DNA of 64,000 nt from assembly GCA_037576215.1 (NCBI GenBank), contig JBANDB010000017.1, positions 1,798,001-1,862,000 of the forward strand, in the 5' to 3' direction. Every line of letters begins with the position of its first letter. Position 1 is the first letter of the stretch. This document shows positions 1-12,100 of the stretch, piece by piece. A program made the translations under genes and the position numbers. The DNA is from Armillaria gallica. Taxonomy: Eukaryota; Basidiomycota; Agaricomycetes; Agaricales; Physalacriaceae. A model generated the notes under the pieces. It worked only from the letters and a program-made list of their open reading frames with translations. It was not told where the DNA came from and ran no database searches.

Positions 1-21
1 TCAGTGATGGTATTGGTATTG

Positions 22-90
22 GTACCGGCACAAGGTCCCAATAAGGAACGGCCGGGCCCACGGCCCTGACATGGTTAACACCATGCGAAT
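22..90. repeat. dispersed repeat, copy 1
   Basis: About 65 bp, containing GGTACCGGCACAAGGTCCCA, recurs in the same orientation near 21389-21455 with a handful of substitutions. Read on the minus strand, both copies give a similar peptide of the form HVRAV-PAVP-WDLVPVP, so it may be a fragment of a duplicated coding sequence rather than pure non-coding repeat. I do not recognise the family. Confidence 0.6.
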
Positions 91-325
91 ACATCGCATC
101 TCGAGACACATTGTGAAATTGCGAGATCGATTCTGCATGCGACTTGTACTTCGAGACACTCTCTATAAATATTATCTTCGAAGTTGGCATAGGAAGAACC
201 CTAACCGACCACTCCTAGTACCTATCTCGTGCGGTGTCAAATCATGTATTCAGGTCGATGCACGAGTTCTATCTGTGATACTTAGGCTGGGAAAGTAAGT
301 ATATCATAAGGACAAACCTGGAAGT

Positions 326-1916
326 TTAAAATAAGGAAAAATGCGAATAGAGTAATGGAAGTGTGCTCTCCGATAACCCGAAGTATTTCTTGACCGAGCC
401 ATGGACCCTGCACTGTATAAGTAGAGTCATTTCCTCAAGCACTGGTCCGACGTATTCCATCAACTGTCCCCAGTTCCATTCGTTCGTGTAGGAACAGTAT
501 GATACCAACGTTCGAATCATTAGTATGTTTTTGCACCCATGGCTCTTTGAGCCAGGCCATGTTAAAGGTATTGCCTTTCCGGTAGTTCATGAACTTCAAA
601 AAAGTGTGAGGATAAAGCAATATTTAAAGCTTCTGGAGACGCCCCGAGACGGCGAATGAACTGGAGTAGGAAAGGGAGAGATCCTTTGGTAATGCTGCCG
701 TCTCTTATGAGGTCGGGGTCAGGAAATTCTCCCGGGGGAACGTAGATACGGATGAGACTAAGGTCGTCCAAGTTCTCTACAGGGAGGTACTTCATCACAT
801 CAACGAATACGCTGCTGTCGAATTCGCGGCCTTCAGCTTGAAGCCGCAATTTGTGTAGAGCGGGAAAATCGAAAGTCTGGAGAACTTGACAGGCTTCTTC
901 AGGGTACGTGTATTCAATGTCCAAGTGTTCGATGCGTGGAAGAGTCACGCGATTTATCAGTAAGGGTGATTGAGCCTACTCTGAGTCCTCTTCCGCGGCA
1001 ATGATCCACCTCAGCTTGAGAGCTTCCAGGGTGTCCTTGCTATTGTTGTAAAGGATACTATGCGAGATCACCATCCGAGTCGTCAAACGGTTACGCCACG
1101 GATGATTTACCAAACACAATTTTTGCAAATTTGACGCGGAGAACATCCCCCAGTTCGTAGGAACTCCAGAGACAGTGACATCTGTCTGAGTGGGGTACAG
1201 TAAGCTGCTGGACTCTTGCAGATCCTGATCGGTATTGTTAGTGATGTAAAATCGAATGCGTATGCCAGTACGAGGATTGAACTCATGGTGTCTGGTTCAT
1301 CATCATCGTAAAAATCCTTGAATGCTAAGTTCGTCGTGGAGACAATACTCCATGTCTGCAATCGTGGCATATCTGCTGAACCCAGGTCTTCACAGAGGCA
1401 ACTTATTTCTGGTCAGTTCTTTGCAATGATGTTGAACGACTGGATACGATGGGCATGTTCGGCAAGGAGAGACGAGAGTACTGCGAAATATCCGTCCGTG
1501 AAGCTCTCTGATCGGTGACAAATGTGGGGAATTTCGGAGTCAAGATCTCTATCGCCTGACCCCTCGAGAATCAAAGCTTCTCTCAGGAAGATTGCAACAG
1601 GGTCGCAAGGGCAATCAGAGGATAGGGCGGATACGTCCGTTGAGGGGATGACGGTTAGGGGGGTCCAAAGGCTTGCTTCGTTGATGGCTAACAAGCGCCA
1701 GGATCGACAGACGGCAGCGACTAAAAAAAAAGGGAATGTTCTGCCATATTCACTGCAACGGGTGCCAAATGCGAAATCTCCAGGAGGGCTTCATCAGGGA
1801 GCAGGTTGATGGAAGGTTGGGGTTGTACTTGATCAGAGCTACAGCCATGGATCAGTGAACAACTTGAAGTAGAAGCTGTTGACGACGTACCCGTTCATGG
1901 CGCAATTGGAAGACAT
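326..1916 (-). pseudogene. F-box protein with LRR-like tail, decayed
   Basis: An agaricomycete-type F-box protein (substrate adaptor for SCF ubiquitin ligases). A likely start at 1916 gives MSSNCAMNG, followed by a 52-nt GT-AG intron (1890-1839). The F-box then reads INLLPDEALLEI, VCRSWRLLAINEASLW, and LRR-like text follows down to about 562 or further. The reading is broken at several points. A run of nine T (minus strand, 1731-1723) is one base short of keeping the F-box in frame. TGA stands at 1413-1415 between FNIIAKN and PEISCLCEDL. A frame change follows near 1250-1290. TAG stands at 976-978. The same frame resumes after both stops, which argues for decay and against introns. The C-terminal end below 562 is uncertain because the frame shifts again. 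Confidence 0.8.
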
Positions 1917-3797
1917 GGTCTATGGAAATAGGATCAGTGGTGGCGAAAAGACCGCGAAAGGCCCTCATATTTGTATGTGACTATGGGTGGGACTTTTTAG
2001 GATTCAAGACAACGACAATGAGTGGTGCAAGCTTACACAAAGACATTTTATTGATCACTCATACTTGTAGTCAAAGCCACAACTCGAAGCACAAGACAAA
2101 GGCTCAGCTCAGCTCTGCACCAACTGCAGACAAAATGAGGAAAGAATGATGCCGATTTGGGTGGCAGCCAGAGTCTAGCGACGTTATGTAGTATCCTGAA
2201 CAGAAAGCTGTCATACTTTTTTCCTATAACCACAATGCGGAGTTGAACCGTAGGCATCATGAGTAGGAGCGCCACCCTTAGGCCCGCCATGTTAGTGATA
2301 TGTTCTTGAAAAAGAGCAAGGGCCGACACTGTGACAAACACAGGATATCACACCACGGAGCGTGAAATACAAAGGCATTGTATTATAGGTCCTTTCGCGC
2401 CATGTAAGGTTCCTCGCTTATGGTGCACACAGAAGACTTGAACCCGGTACTTTTCATTCAGTATAAACGAACACGATCTACAGTTCAGTTAGAGAACTTA
2501 GAAGCTGTCTTCAAAAGAAGCGGCATTAACGTACAGTCAGATACACAAAGCTAAGCTGACATCACCCTCGGTGAAACCTTCGTGGTGCTCTGATCGGCAT
2601 TCCAATAGTCAGATGCAGAATCATGCGAAATAAAATCAGGTATTTAGACTCGTAGTAACCTGTAGCGTGCGGTGAATGTCAGGACGAGGCATGAGTAGAC
2701 CTTGGATTTGAAATATGTATACAAAAGCATTTCATCGAAGAGCGATGTTGCCCTCTGAGTCGGACCGTTTTATTCATCGAATCTAAGAAAGGAAGTTTTG
2801 TTACCCGTAAGCACAATTGAAGGGGAGAACGACAAGAGCTTACCATCCTCAGCATCAATGTTGGCTCGAGAACCTGGCTCGTCCTTGCGCAAAGGAGTTA
2901 TTCCTCCATGGTGCTCATAGTACTGGTTCCCCCAGTGGCGACGACTATCCAGCTCCAAGTATAACTGCTATAAAAGAGGCAGGTCAATAAATGCTGAGCG
3001 AGAGTCCTAGTGTTGCCGCGACTCAGCTCAAGCTCGGCTCAAGTCGGCTTAGCCATCCAAATATGGGCATGCATCCTCACGCACTTTGCTACTGTCGTTG
3101 CTCTATTCATATTTTCATGTCTTTCAGCGTAGCGTTTAATTGAAATCATAATCTGATGCTTTTAAGTGTATTTGATGTCCTCCAAGGCTAATTATTATTG
3201 CTGATTGCTTCCCTGTCCTCAACTTTAAGCCAAAATTTTCAAAAAGGCTTTGAAGTAGTTACCAAGTAGAAAACCTTGAATAGTGCAGCAAATATTGCCA
3301 GGTAAGTGATTTTTTATACTTATTGACTAGTCTTAAGACTCTCTGATGTTCGGAGGCTTATCTAACCAAGTCATGTTTCAATAATTCAACTACTCGACAA
3401 GTACCACTCTTTCCATGCACCTATCCACCATGTCCCACCGGAAGTACTGCTGTCCATATTCAGCCACCTTGAGCCAGATCCCCTGCCATTCAAAGACGAT
3501 GCACCGTGGGTTCTTGCAAGGGTCTGTTCATCATGGCATGATATTTCCACGCATACACCGACACTGTGGTCAACCATAAGGATGAACTTAGCCCAAGTGG
3601 GCCATTGCGGGCACGGCAGGTATGAGTCCGAAGTGCCCAGCTAGATTGGAGATTGAATGGACTAATGTGAGTATTCATGGACTGTGGTGAAGCTGAAATT
3701 CACGAGAAAGCATCAAGTCGTCCATGTAGGAAGACCTATGGAGTTTTTGTGAGTGTTGAGGGTGGCAAGGATGGAGTCAGAATAGACTAGCACCAAT
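1917..3797. other. no gene recognised
   Basis: I see only short unsupported open frames here and no family motif. A stretch near 2440-2455 resembles a tRNA T-arm on the minus strand, but no matching acceptor stem or D-arm is present. Confidence 0.5.
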
Positions 3798-4330
3798 TCA
3801 TGAGAGAGGACTCAGAGGAGCTATGACAACCAAGTCAGAAAGCAGATACTTACATCTTCCTAAACTAAAGTAAAAGGCAACATAGATAAGAGTCTTGCCC
3901 ATATTAGGATCTACTAGAGAGGTCAATACTATTGAAGGGACAGGCAAGCTACAAAGAAATGGTCCATACTTTTGCAAACACATGTGAGGGGATAAACATA
4001 CTGTTGTCGAAGTTGCCGCCACACTCCAAAGGGAAACTGGAAGACAGAGTCAAGGAATGAGATGGAGGCGAGGTAGGAGTCAGGCATCTGGAGCTGTGCT
4101 TTGATTTTGCCAACTAGGTTTGTGAAGACGACAAGTCTGAACTGGTCTACTGGTCATAAATGCATCAGAAGTAACACCAAAATATGCTAACAATGGACTT
4201 ATGATGCTCACCATATGATGATACATTGTCTCAGGCAAGGGGCTACCAGAATGTCGGCCTGGTACACTGGGCAGGTAGGTAGGTAGAGCCGGCAGGCCTG
4301 AAAAAAAAGTTGACCCTCCTCAAATGGCCC
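3798..4330 (-). CDS. spliced ORF of unknown function
   Basis: On the minus strand a consistent four-exon reading can be built with canonical introns at 4211-4142, 4001-3949 and 3853-3821. The donors are GTGAGC, GTATGT and GTAAGT, and the acceptors are CCAG, GTAG and ATAG. The spliced reading runs ...GRHSGSPLPETMYHHM, FRLVVFTNLVGKIKAQLQM, ...SVFQFPFGVWRQLRQ, HLPVPSIVLTSLVDPNMGK, ending SPLSPLS with a stop at 3798. I recognise no domain, and no start codon is evident. The 5' end runs into the (ACCN)3 repeat motif at 4273-4316, so this may be the 3' part of a gene captured by, or belonging to, a repeat. Confidence 0.4.
4273..4316 (-). repeat. (ACCN)3 motif, copy 1
   Basis: On the minus strand: GGGTCAA, a T-rich run, AGGCCT, GCCGGCT, then ACCTACCTACCT. 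The same order of parts recurs at 4643-4692, 13991-14040 and 14291-14342, with the fourth base of the tandem ACCN units changed between copies. Confidence 0.6.
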
Positions 4331-4642
4331 AAAACATGCCTTCTGAATGTAGAAAGGTGATGTATTTGAGTTCCAATATGTCTGATCAATAGACTTTCAA
4401 TCTTTATAATGTCTATGCAACGCAACATTGGTAGTAGACAGTGGTTAGCGGCACTGCCATCATGAGTCAGCATATGACATCATGTGTCCATACTTATGTG
4501 GTTTCTTTATTTGATTAGAAATGTCGCAGATTGTACTCAAAATAATATTTGGTTGAATAATAGTATATAAATACGATGCAATTTCTCATTTTCGCTTGGA
4601 AATATACTCAATTTGGATAGTATGACATCATAATGGTCACGT

Positions 4643-4692
4643 GGAGGTAGGTAGGTCCAGTGCCAGAGCCCGAAATTTTTTAATCGACCCCA
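4643..4692 (-). repeat. (ACCN)3 motif, copy 2
   Basis: On the minus strand: GGGTCGA, an A/T run, GGGCTCTGG, then ACCTACCTACC. This is a divergent relative of the copy at 4273-4316. It lies about 350 bp away in the same orientation. Text resembling GGTAGCCCCTTG also occurs near both copies. Confidence 0.5.
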
Positions 4693-6589
4693 TGTCATTT
4701 TTTTTTCATATTGGTAGCCCCTTGGTCTCAGGGCAAAGTTTGGTGCCGAGGGCATTGTGTACACTTAAGTAGATCGATAACACAATTTCCCAGTCGCAAC
4801 TTGCCAGTAACATTGGCAAGAGAATTGTTGCTGTTAATCAAAACACAGCACCAGTGGTATCATAATGGTTAGGAGTATACCGATGCTGCACAAAAGGTGA
4901 GGGAAAGACTGGGCACAAAATAAATGTGAAACATACACAATCACAAGACCAAAGAAGACAATTGGTGAACCATTTGCTACACATCCCATGTTTGCCTCAG
5001 CCCGCTTCCATGCGACCCATGTTTCTTGACAACTCTCGACATCTTGTAGTACTTCTTTTCCCACTCGTTGACAAATTCATGTTCTAAGTAATATTCATGT
5101 ATAAAATATTATGATACAAATGAATATATAACACAGATAAAACAGGCAGGATTGGGGGCAGTCTAGGTCCTCTGACAACATAGTCACCAAAATGCAGCAC
5201 ACAAGGGCTGTGCAATGCCATGAAAAACAGAAAATTTCGGTATTGAGGCCGGGATGTCATCGACGTCGGCAAGCATCGTTGGCTGCATTGGGTGGGTGTG
5301 CAGTGGGTAGCACTGTGCTTCTCTATATCATGTATAGCACAGTCTCTGTATTTGTGGCTGTAGCATGGACTAAGGATGAGGGAGGGGCTAGGTAGGGATC
5401 GGCGGTGCTAGAGCATAACAGGAGCTCATGAGGAGAAATGGCAACCACTATCAGGTTTCCAGTATCGAAAATGGAGGTGGGGGTCCAATGGTGGTCGTAC
5501 GGTCAATAGAGGGTGCAGGATGCAGCAGGGATGGGGGTCAATGATATTGGGGAGGAAAATAGGTCTGATAGGCATGATCTCCCATGTCAAAAATGGGGGA
5601 TGCATGGAGATGGAGGGTGTTTCGGACCTGGGGCGGGCAGTAGGGACCGATGTTAGTGTCGGGCAGGGGGTGGTAGCGTCGGGGCTGTTGGTGCTCATGT
5701 TGCTGTCATTTTGGCATCTTCTGTCGCATACTGAGGAGTAGAATCGACACTCAGATGGACGCTGTCATTGCAGGCTTCGCTGGATGTTGGGGGCCCGATC
5801 TTGCTCCCACCCTCCTGCTCGCACTGTTCCACTTCCTGCATCCTCCCCAGCATGTTCCCCCCTCCACTGCGCAAATGCTCTACCTTCCACCATACCCCTC
5901 CAAGGTTCTCAGACCCTGTCTGGCCCTCTCTTCATCATCATCATCGCCTGGTTTGGCTTTGTCATTGTCCCTGTTGCTGAATACTTGTTCCCGTGCCATG
6001 CTTGCAGATGGCACCCGATTTCGTATTCTCCATTTTGTCCATGATCGTTGCTGTGAGCGAAATCACTGTGTAAGGCGATTGGTCCCAATGTTGATGTGGG
6101 CGATGCTGGGTAAAGGGGAAAGGTGGAGATGGTTCTGGTTCTCGGGCCAATAATGTGGCGGTAATGGGTGTCAGCCTGGTCCTAGGCAATGGTCTTCGCT
6201 GGGGCAGTGTCTTGTGGGTGTTGTACACAGTGGTGCCTCGTGTGAGGGCCATGCGCAGGTGGGGGATAATATAGCTGCGATTCGGGGCCCTTGAGGCAGC
6301 CAGATGAGCCAAGAGTACCTAAAATAAACCAATAAATACAGATATCAATGAAACATACCTTTTGTGCACCAATCTAACAGGGAATGACACGAATACACTG
6401 TGTCAAGAGATAAGTGTTAGCAAAGGTGCAGGCTATTATTTTTGAATTGCCATAAAAGGAGCGTTGTTTGTTACTATTGAATTCTAAGATAAAACTTAAA
6501 ATGCAGGGTCCAGGTTCAAAATGTAGCATAAAAGAACAAATCCTCGTTTTACTTGGACTTGTAACTGTCCATCTCAATCTTGGAGTCTG
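4693..6589. other. no gene recognised; low-complexity stretch
   Basis: The segment 5430-6310 has long runs rich in GGG/TGG or CCT and gives open frames on both strands that look compositional (Pro/Ser/His/Leu-rich). No domain, splice structure or start context supports a gene. Confidence 0.45.
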
Positions 6590-7529
6590 GGTCCAGACCC
6601 ATCATACATGTCAATATTATTCACTTCCTTGCTTCGGTATTCTAAGAACACACCCCTGGATATCACTCTAAACTACTACCATACGATATCCGCTACTGAT
6701 CACATAGTCATACTGCTGACACAGCATTACACCAGATGGCATTCACTTGTAGCCGGATCAGACGAGTTCATACCAAATGTTCTCCCTGCACTCGAGAAAC
6801 TCGATTTACAGATGTTCTCGACTCTCCAGGTGCCTCACCTACATACCATCATCCTCAGCAAATTTGACAGTATCCCTTTTAGTAGGTTCCCTTCCCTCCA
6901 CCACCTTGAATGCTCCATCACCCACAGTGTGCAGCTTATCACTCTCCTCACAGAAGTGAAGCAGCTCACCTCTCTTCAAGTCAACTATCAGAAGTACTCA
7001 GTCCCTGAAATGTCACCAAGTTCAGGTATAACCAGCAATCTCCTTGGGCTCCATCTCCCAACTGACATACCCAAAGCCCTCTCGTACATATCCTTCCCTC
7101 TGCTTCACTCTCTCACTCTCGGTTTCCCACTGTCCTCACCCCCGTGAGCACCCAAGGGATGTTGGTGTCCTTGATAACCTTCACTGTCTGCGTCTGTCCA
7201 CCCTCATCCTCAATCACACCATCAGCATTCCTTCTCTCTACAGACTCCTCTTGCATCCTATCAGCTGTTTGGATCTGGTCGTTGAAGCAGAGAGTGTGTA
7301 CGATGTGCTCAACTCAACACCTTTTCCCCATCTTAAGGATCTACGTATCACAGATAAGTCGCTGTCAGGGCATGGGGAAATGCTCAGGGTCATCAAGATG
7401 AAGAAGAACCTGAGAAATGTGAAAATAAAATCATTGTTGCCTGAGAGCTTAAGGGAGCTGTTTCAGAATGAGAGTTTCCCCAAAGAGTTGACCATCACTT
7501 TTAGTCTTGCTCCGGATACTGAAGGATGA
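6590..7529 (+). pseudogene. F-box/LRR protein fragment
   Basis: This reads like the middle and C-terminal part of an agaricomycete F-box/LRR protein. The text includes SLLRYSKNTPLDITLN, WHSLVAGSDEFIPNVLPALE, FSRFPSLHHLECSITHSVQL, then FPLLHSLTLGFPLSSP. The frame then changes near 7135 and continues as NLHCLRLSTLILNHT, SLYRLLLHPISCLDLVVEAE, FPHLKDLRITDK, ending at a TGA at 7527-7529. Leucine-rich spacing continues across the frame change, so a small indel is likelier than an intron. The F-box itself is not visible upstream, so the copy looks truncated at the 5' end or is spliced from an exon I cannot define. Confidence 0.7.
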
Positions 7530-9197
7530 TCATCTGGTTTTCTTACAGTTTTTGTGGCCTTTTCACTTTTTGTTTCGCACAACTGCTATGCTGCTATATC
7601 CCAGTAACATTGAATAATTCCAGTCTTGATGTTCTTTTCTGAATTTGAGGCCACATCGAGTCCTTACCCTGACACACATTATCTGAATGGCGGGGGTGAA
7701 GATGGAGCAAAGGTGCTCATGTGTGTTTCTGCAAGTGGCTATTTGTATTGCCTTTTTGACCCTTTTGACCGTCTCCCCTCTGAAGACCCAAAACTTATGG
7801 ATATCTCTAATTCAGATACAGGAATTTGAACCTCAAAGGTTCTTGCCTTGCAACATTTGTATACGAGGCACAACAATGTTACCCTTTGCACCATATCTGA
7901 GTCGGATGAGCAACCATGTTTTTCCCACAATATATCCTGTGATGTAGCCCTAATCCCGATGTTGACTAGGTGCAAATGGATGAAGATGAACAGTGCTCTT
8001 TATCACTTTACAACACATGTTATGCCAGAAAGTGTCAATGTTGACATTGTTTATTATTTTCGTCAAGGGATTACTGTTTGTGTGATTAGCATAGATGGGT
8101 GCTGCTAGCATGATTTCAATCGTGTATGATTAGGGAAATCTGGACCTTGCAGGATTATGGATTCATTGAGCAGTTGGACCACCGGACTGCTGGCATATGA
8201 AATTAAAAAGTGTATATGCTGACCATTGAAATTTGACTTATCGATAGTATTGTCGACTCCAGTGTCATGGAAGTGTTAGAATCACAGTGCTGTTCTCAAA
8301 TGAAGTGAGTGGCAGGAATGGTTGTCATCTGTGGCAAGCATGACATGGGGACTGACTACAAAATATACTAGCTTACATACTACAAAATCCCCACAGAAAT
8401 AAGTAAATGTGTAAGTAAATCCATATGAGAACCAAATGGCAACTAACTGTCTGCCATGAGAAGCTTGAGTATCCCACATATCTTTGTCTAATGGTCACAA
8501 ATGAGGGAGATTAGCCTAGTCACACTTCCATAGTCTATGCTAACCACTCAAAGGAGAAGTTCATTAATGATCAGGCACTAAATGAAGGTGTTGGGCTTAC
8601 GGTTCATATTCATGATATGGCATGGTTAGAGGTAAACACTTGAGGTGATAGGAGTAACACACAAAGTCATGTCTGGCAACAGTTGGGTTAGAAAGATGGA
8701 AGACAATATTTGAGCAGATGGTGAGGACGAGCCAGCTAGGTTAAAGATATATGTTTCCAGCTTGCCCTCATAAATAAAAAGACATGCTGTTATGATGTGA
8801 AATACAACACTAAGAATTAGAATGTTCATGGGTGCAAGATCCAGAGTGTCTGCAGTGATTCACACTTTAGACTTCTGTGTTTTATATCCATCTTTGCAAA
8901 AAGAGAAATTACTTTTGAGTAACTGAATGTAATGCTGAGTGTCCAGGTTGAGTAATCATAATGCAAGTACAATTGATGTAAGGGGACTAATAGTTGTGTT
9001 GTGAAAGATCGAAGGGACTCCAGGTCAGTCTTGTATGGGTTTCCCGTCGATGAGTATGTCTCCGGCAGTCTCTGTTACGACAACGATAAACCCAAGTTGA
9101 GGCACAAGAAGGCAGAAAATTTTATCATAGACAATAGCCAGTCTAGTTGAGAGAAGTTGTGCCTCCCATTCTACCAATAGTAACCACTGAAAATGTC
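7530..9197. other. no gene recognised
   Basis: AT-rich sequence with short frames only. A minus-strand stretch at 8626-8830 reads FNLAGSSSPSAQILSSIF but has no partner exons that I can assign. Confidence 0.45.
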
Positions 9198-12100
9198 CTA
9201 CCAGGTCTCTTTATCCTCATCCCCAACAACTTCGTAGCTGAAACCATGCGATTCCCCACCCAGACCCCTCACTCTCTTCATTTCAAGATGTTCTGATACC
9301 GCTTTGCGCTTTCTGGAGCTCCCTAAAAACTCTTCCTGGCTATAGCAGACATTCTTACACCAATCCTTGCCCCTCTTGTCAGGCACCTTCATCCCTTTTC
9401 GCATGCTTGCGCAAAGTCTTGAAAAGCCAAGTAGGGCTGTTCAGTTTCTCTATCTTGGTGAGATACCGCCCCGTTGAAGTGGTCTCTGCCATCTGAGGAT
9501 TCGGGGATGCCTTCGCAAAATTGTACAAGGCATCATCTTTTGCACTAGGTTCTGGCTGATATTGGACAGCAAAAATGTCAGCCAACTCTTGTAGTAACTC
9601 GTTGAGACTGTGGACATAAAAGGAAGGCAGTGCCTGTCTGTCGTTTAACACTGCTCATTTGCCCGTGCCACCAGTATCCCCACGAGGTCCAAGTATAGAG
9701 TCATGAAACCAGGACTTCAAATCATAATGCAATGCAATCAGTTGGAGTGAATTGGGAGTATATCGCAGAGCCACATAGAGGAGAACCCATAGAGAGGATT
9801 CTCTGTCATCCACAAGCGTGTGGGTAGTCCTAAAGGAACCCAGAAGGCGTGCAGACATGAACTGCCATGTACCCTAGATAATGAGAACATGAGTGAAGAA
9901 GATCACAAAAAGTGTACGAAGAAACCAACTGTCTTGCCTACCTCCCTTTCGGTATGTCTGTCAGTAAGAATGACACAGTGATCCCAGTTGATGGGGAACC
10001 CCCTGTGATCTCGGGTGATCATAATGTTTCTGACACTGATATCATGGTGCAAAATACACGCCCTGTCAAACGCTGCCTGGTGGGCTGTGACAAAAATGAA
10101 TTCACTGAGATCTGAGGAAATTCAAAAGATGGGGTAGAGCTAACCTTTCATTGGCTCCGCGATACATGTTACCAAGCTCTTGACACTGCAGAATGTAGTC
10201 AGGTCTCTGCTGATAGTTTGCAAGAATATTCGGTGGGCCTGTAAAGTCGGGAGATGGTTTCCGGAAAGCTGATTCGACAATGCTCAGGCATGCTGTTGTG
10301 TAATCATGACCATGTTCAGAACGTCGCCACCAGTCTCCATTTTGGCTACGTGGGGGACGTTGTGCTGGGCAAGAAGATCATAGATGTCCTATTCTTTGAT
10401 GGTCCAAGATGAGTCTTCATGCCAATAGTCCTTCATAAACAACAATCTCCCATAGGGCTTCTTAGGGTCTTTCAGATCAGGACTATCCATATCGACAGCG
10501 AGAGATCAATGCGTTGATCGTCCAAATGGTGAGAAGGTGCCATTGTCGAACTTTGGGGCACAGACCACAAATCGGCTTCATTATCAAGGGTCATATTTAT
10601 ACGCGGAAGCTTCTTGTCCTCAATTTTGATATCTCTCTTTGGTTTGGGCCCAGCATTACTGTGCCACATGTCCATATCGAACAGGTCAAATTTGGCCTGA
10701 GCTATGGTGGCTTCATTGTCATCTGTGAGGGGAGAGACGGTCAAGTCTTTACCTTGCTGGCTTGGCGATAACTGGGTGAAACACCTATAAAAGTTGAAGA
10801 TTAAGATCTTTTCCTCGGTATAGTCAAACCGCTTGCTGACAATCGCCCCAGATTGATCCCAGTGTATGAATCGAGCAAAGTGTTCGCAGATGAGAATTGT
10901 GAAAAGGTGTGAGCAGTGTTAGAGCATCATGGTGATGCCCACATAGCAGGATATCTGTCTGTGTGTCTCATGACCCTTGATAGAGTCATTCTCGAATGGA
11001 AAATCAGGCAGCACTTTGACGTCCTCAGGAATTGCCTCATGAACTGTGGGTCACCCCATGCTGCACAGTTAAGCCTTCTGCGTTGCTAGTCAGCTTTCAG
11101 CGAGATGCCTCTAGCTCCGCTCTTCAGCACAGCCACAACCCACTTGGCATATCTACTCATTCAGCCCCCAAAGCACAGCTACTTAAGGCAAATGTACTGT
11201 GCCAAAAGTTGCCATCCCTGCCATTATTGACTATAGACACAGACTGGTTCCCAAAAGCATAAAAATGGATAATAGTCCCAAAACAATGCTCACTGTCCGC
11301 TTAGTCAGTCACACAAATTGGACAAAAAAGGCTCTGGCTCATAGATCATAACATACAATGCCGTTTTCTAGCTAGTTCCATCATCGTCCGAGTCCTCCTC
11401 TTCATCTGGAGGAGGTGCGTACTGAGCAGGCCATTTGCATGCGAAATGGTCCAAGCTCATCCACCACACCCACACCCAAGGCCTCTGCACAATGTGGGTA
11501 ATCATTCTGGAAGGGCACCTTTTGCACTGGCGAACATTGATCCGGTGTTACTACTTGAGTCGGGCATCCTCGATGGTCCTGATATGGTTCATCATGCACC
11601 TGAGAATGGCCCCATGGACCATCAAAGCATCAATGGGTCCTACAGAAGCATCGCCCCCATTACGGGCCCTAACGGCAACCCCAATCCCTTTGCGGTCCCC
11701 GATGAGCATCCTGACGCCATGCTATTTCACTCTTCTCCAGTAAAAGAGATCAGTACTTCTCCTACCCACTGTGATCGCCATTCGGTTTCTCCATTCAATG
11801 ATGATATCAAATCCCTGCCATCTCCGTGTCCCGACAAAGGGGATATACCACCACCCCGTGATTCGGTTGCTCCAGAGGAAGACCTGCAGCTGGATGCATT
11901 GTTACTGCAGAGCGAATCTTGGGAACCGTGGTATGCACAGATATGCAAGACGTTCGATTCCCTAGAGCTGCCAGGCCAATGGAGTATGGTCACAATGTAT
12001 TTGACCTTGCTGGAGGGTCAGAACTCATTTGAGAAGGGCACCACAAAGGACAGCCTGACCGCAGAAGGCCGGCCAAAGTGGTTGTCACATTGGATTCAAT

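Noticed and set aside
2440..2455. tRNA-like T-arm (GGGTTCAAGTC on the minus strand)
   Set aside because: No acceptor stem, D-arm or anticodon arm can be drawn around it.
5426..6312. Several 70-130 codon frames on both strands
   Set aside because: Low-complexity composition on both strands opens the frames; there is no domain or consistent splicing.
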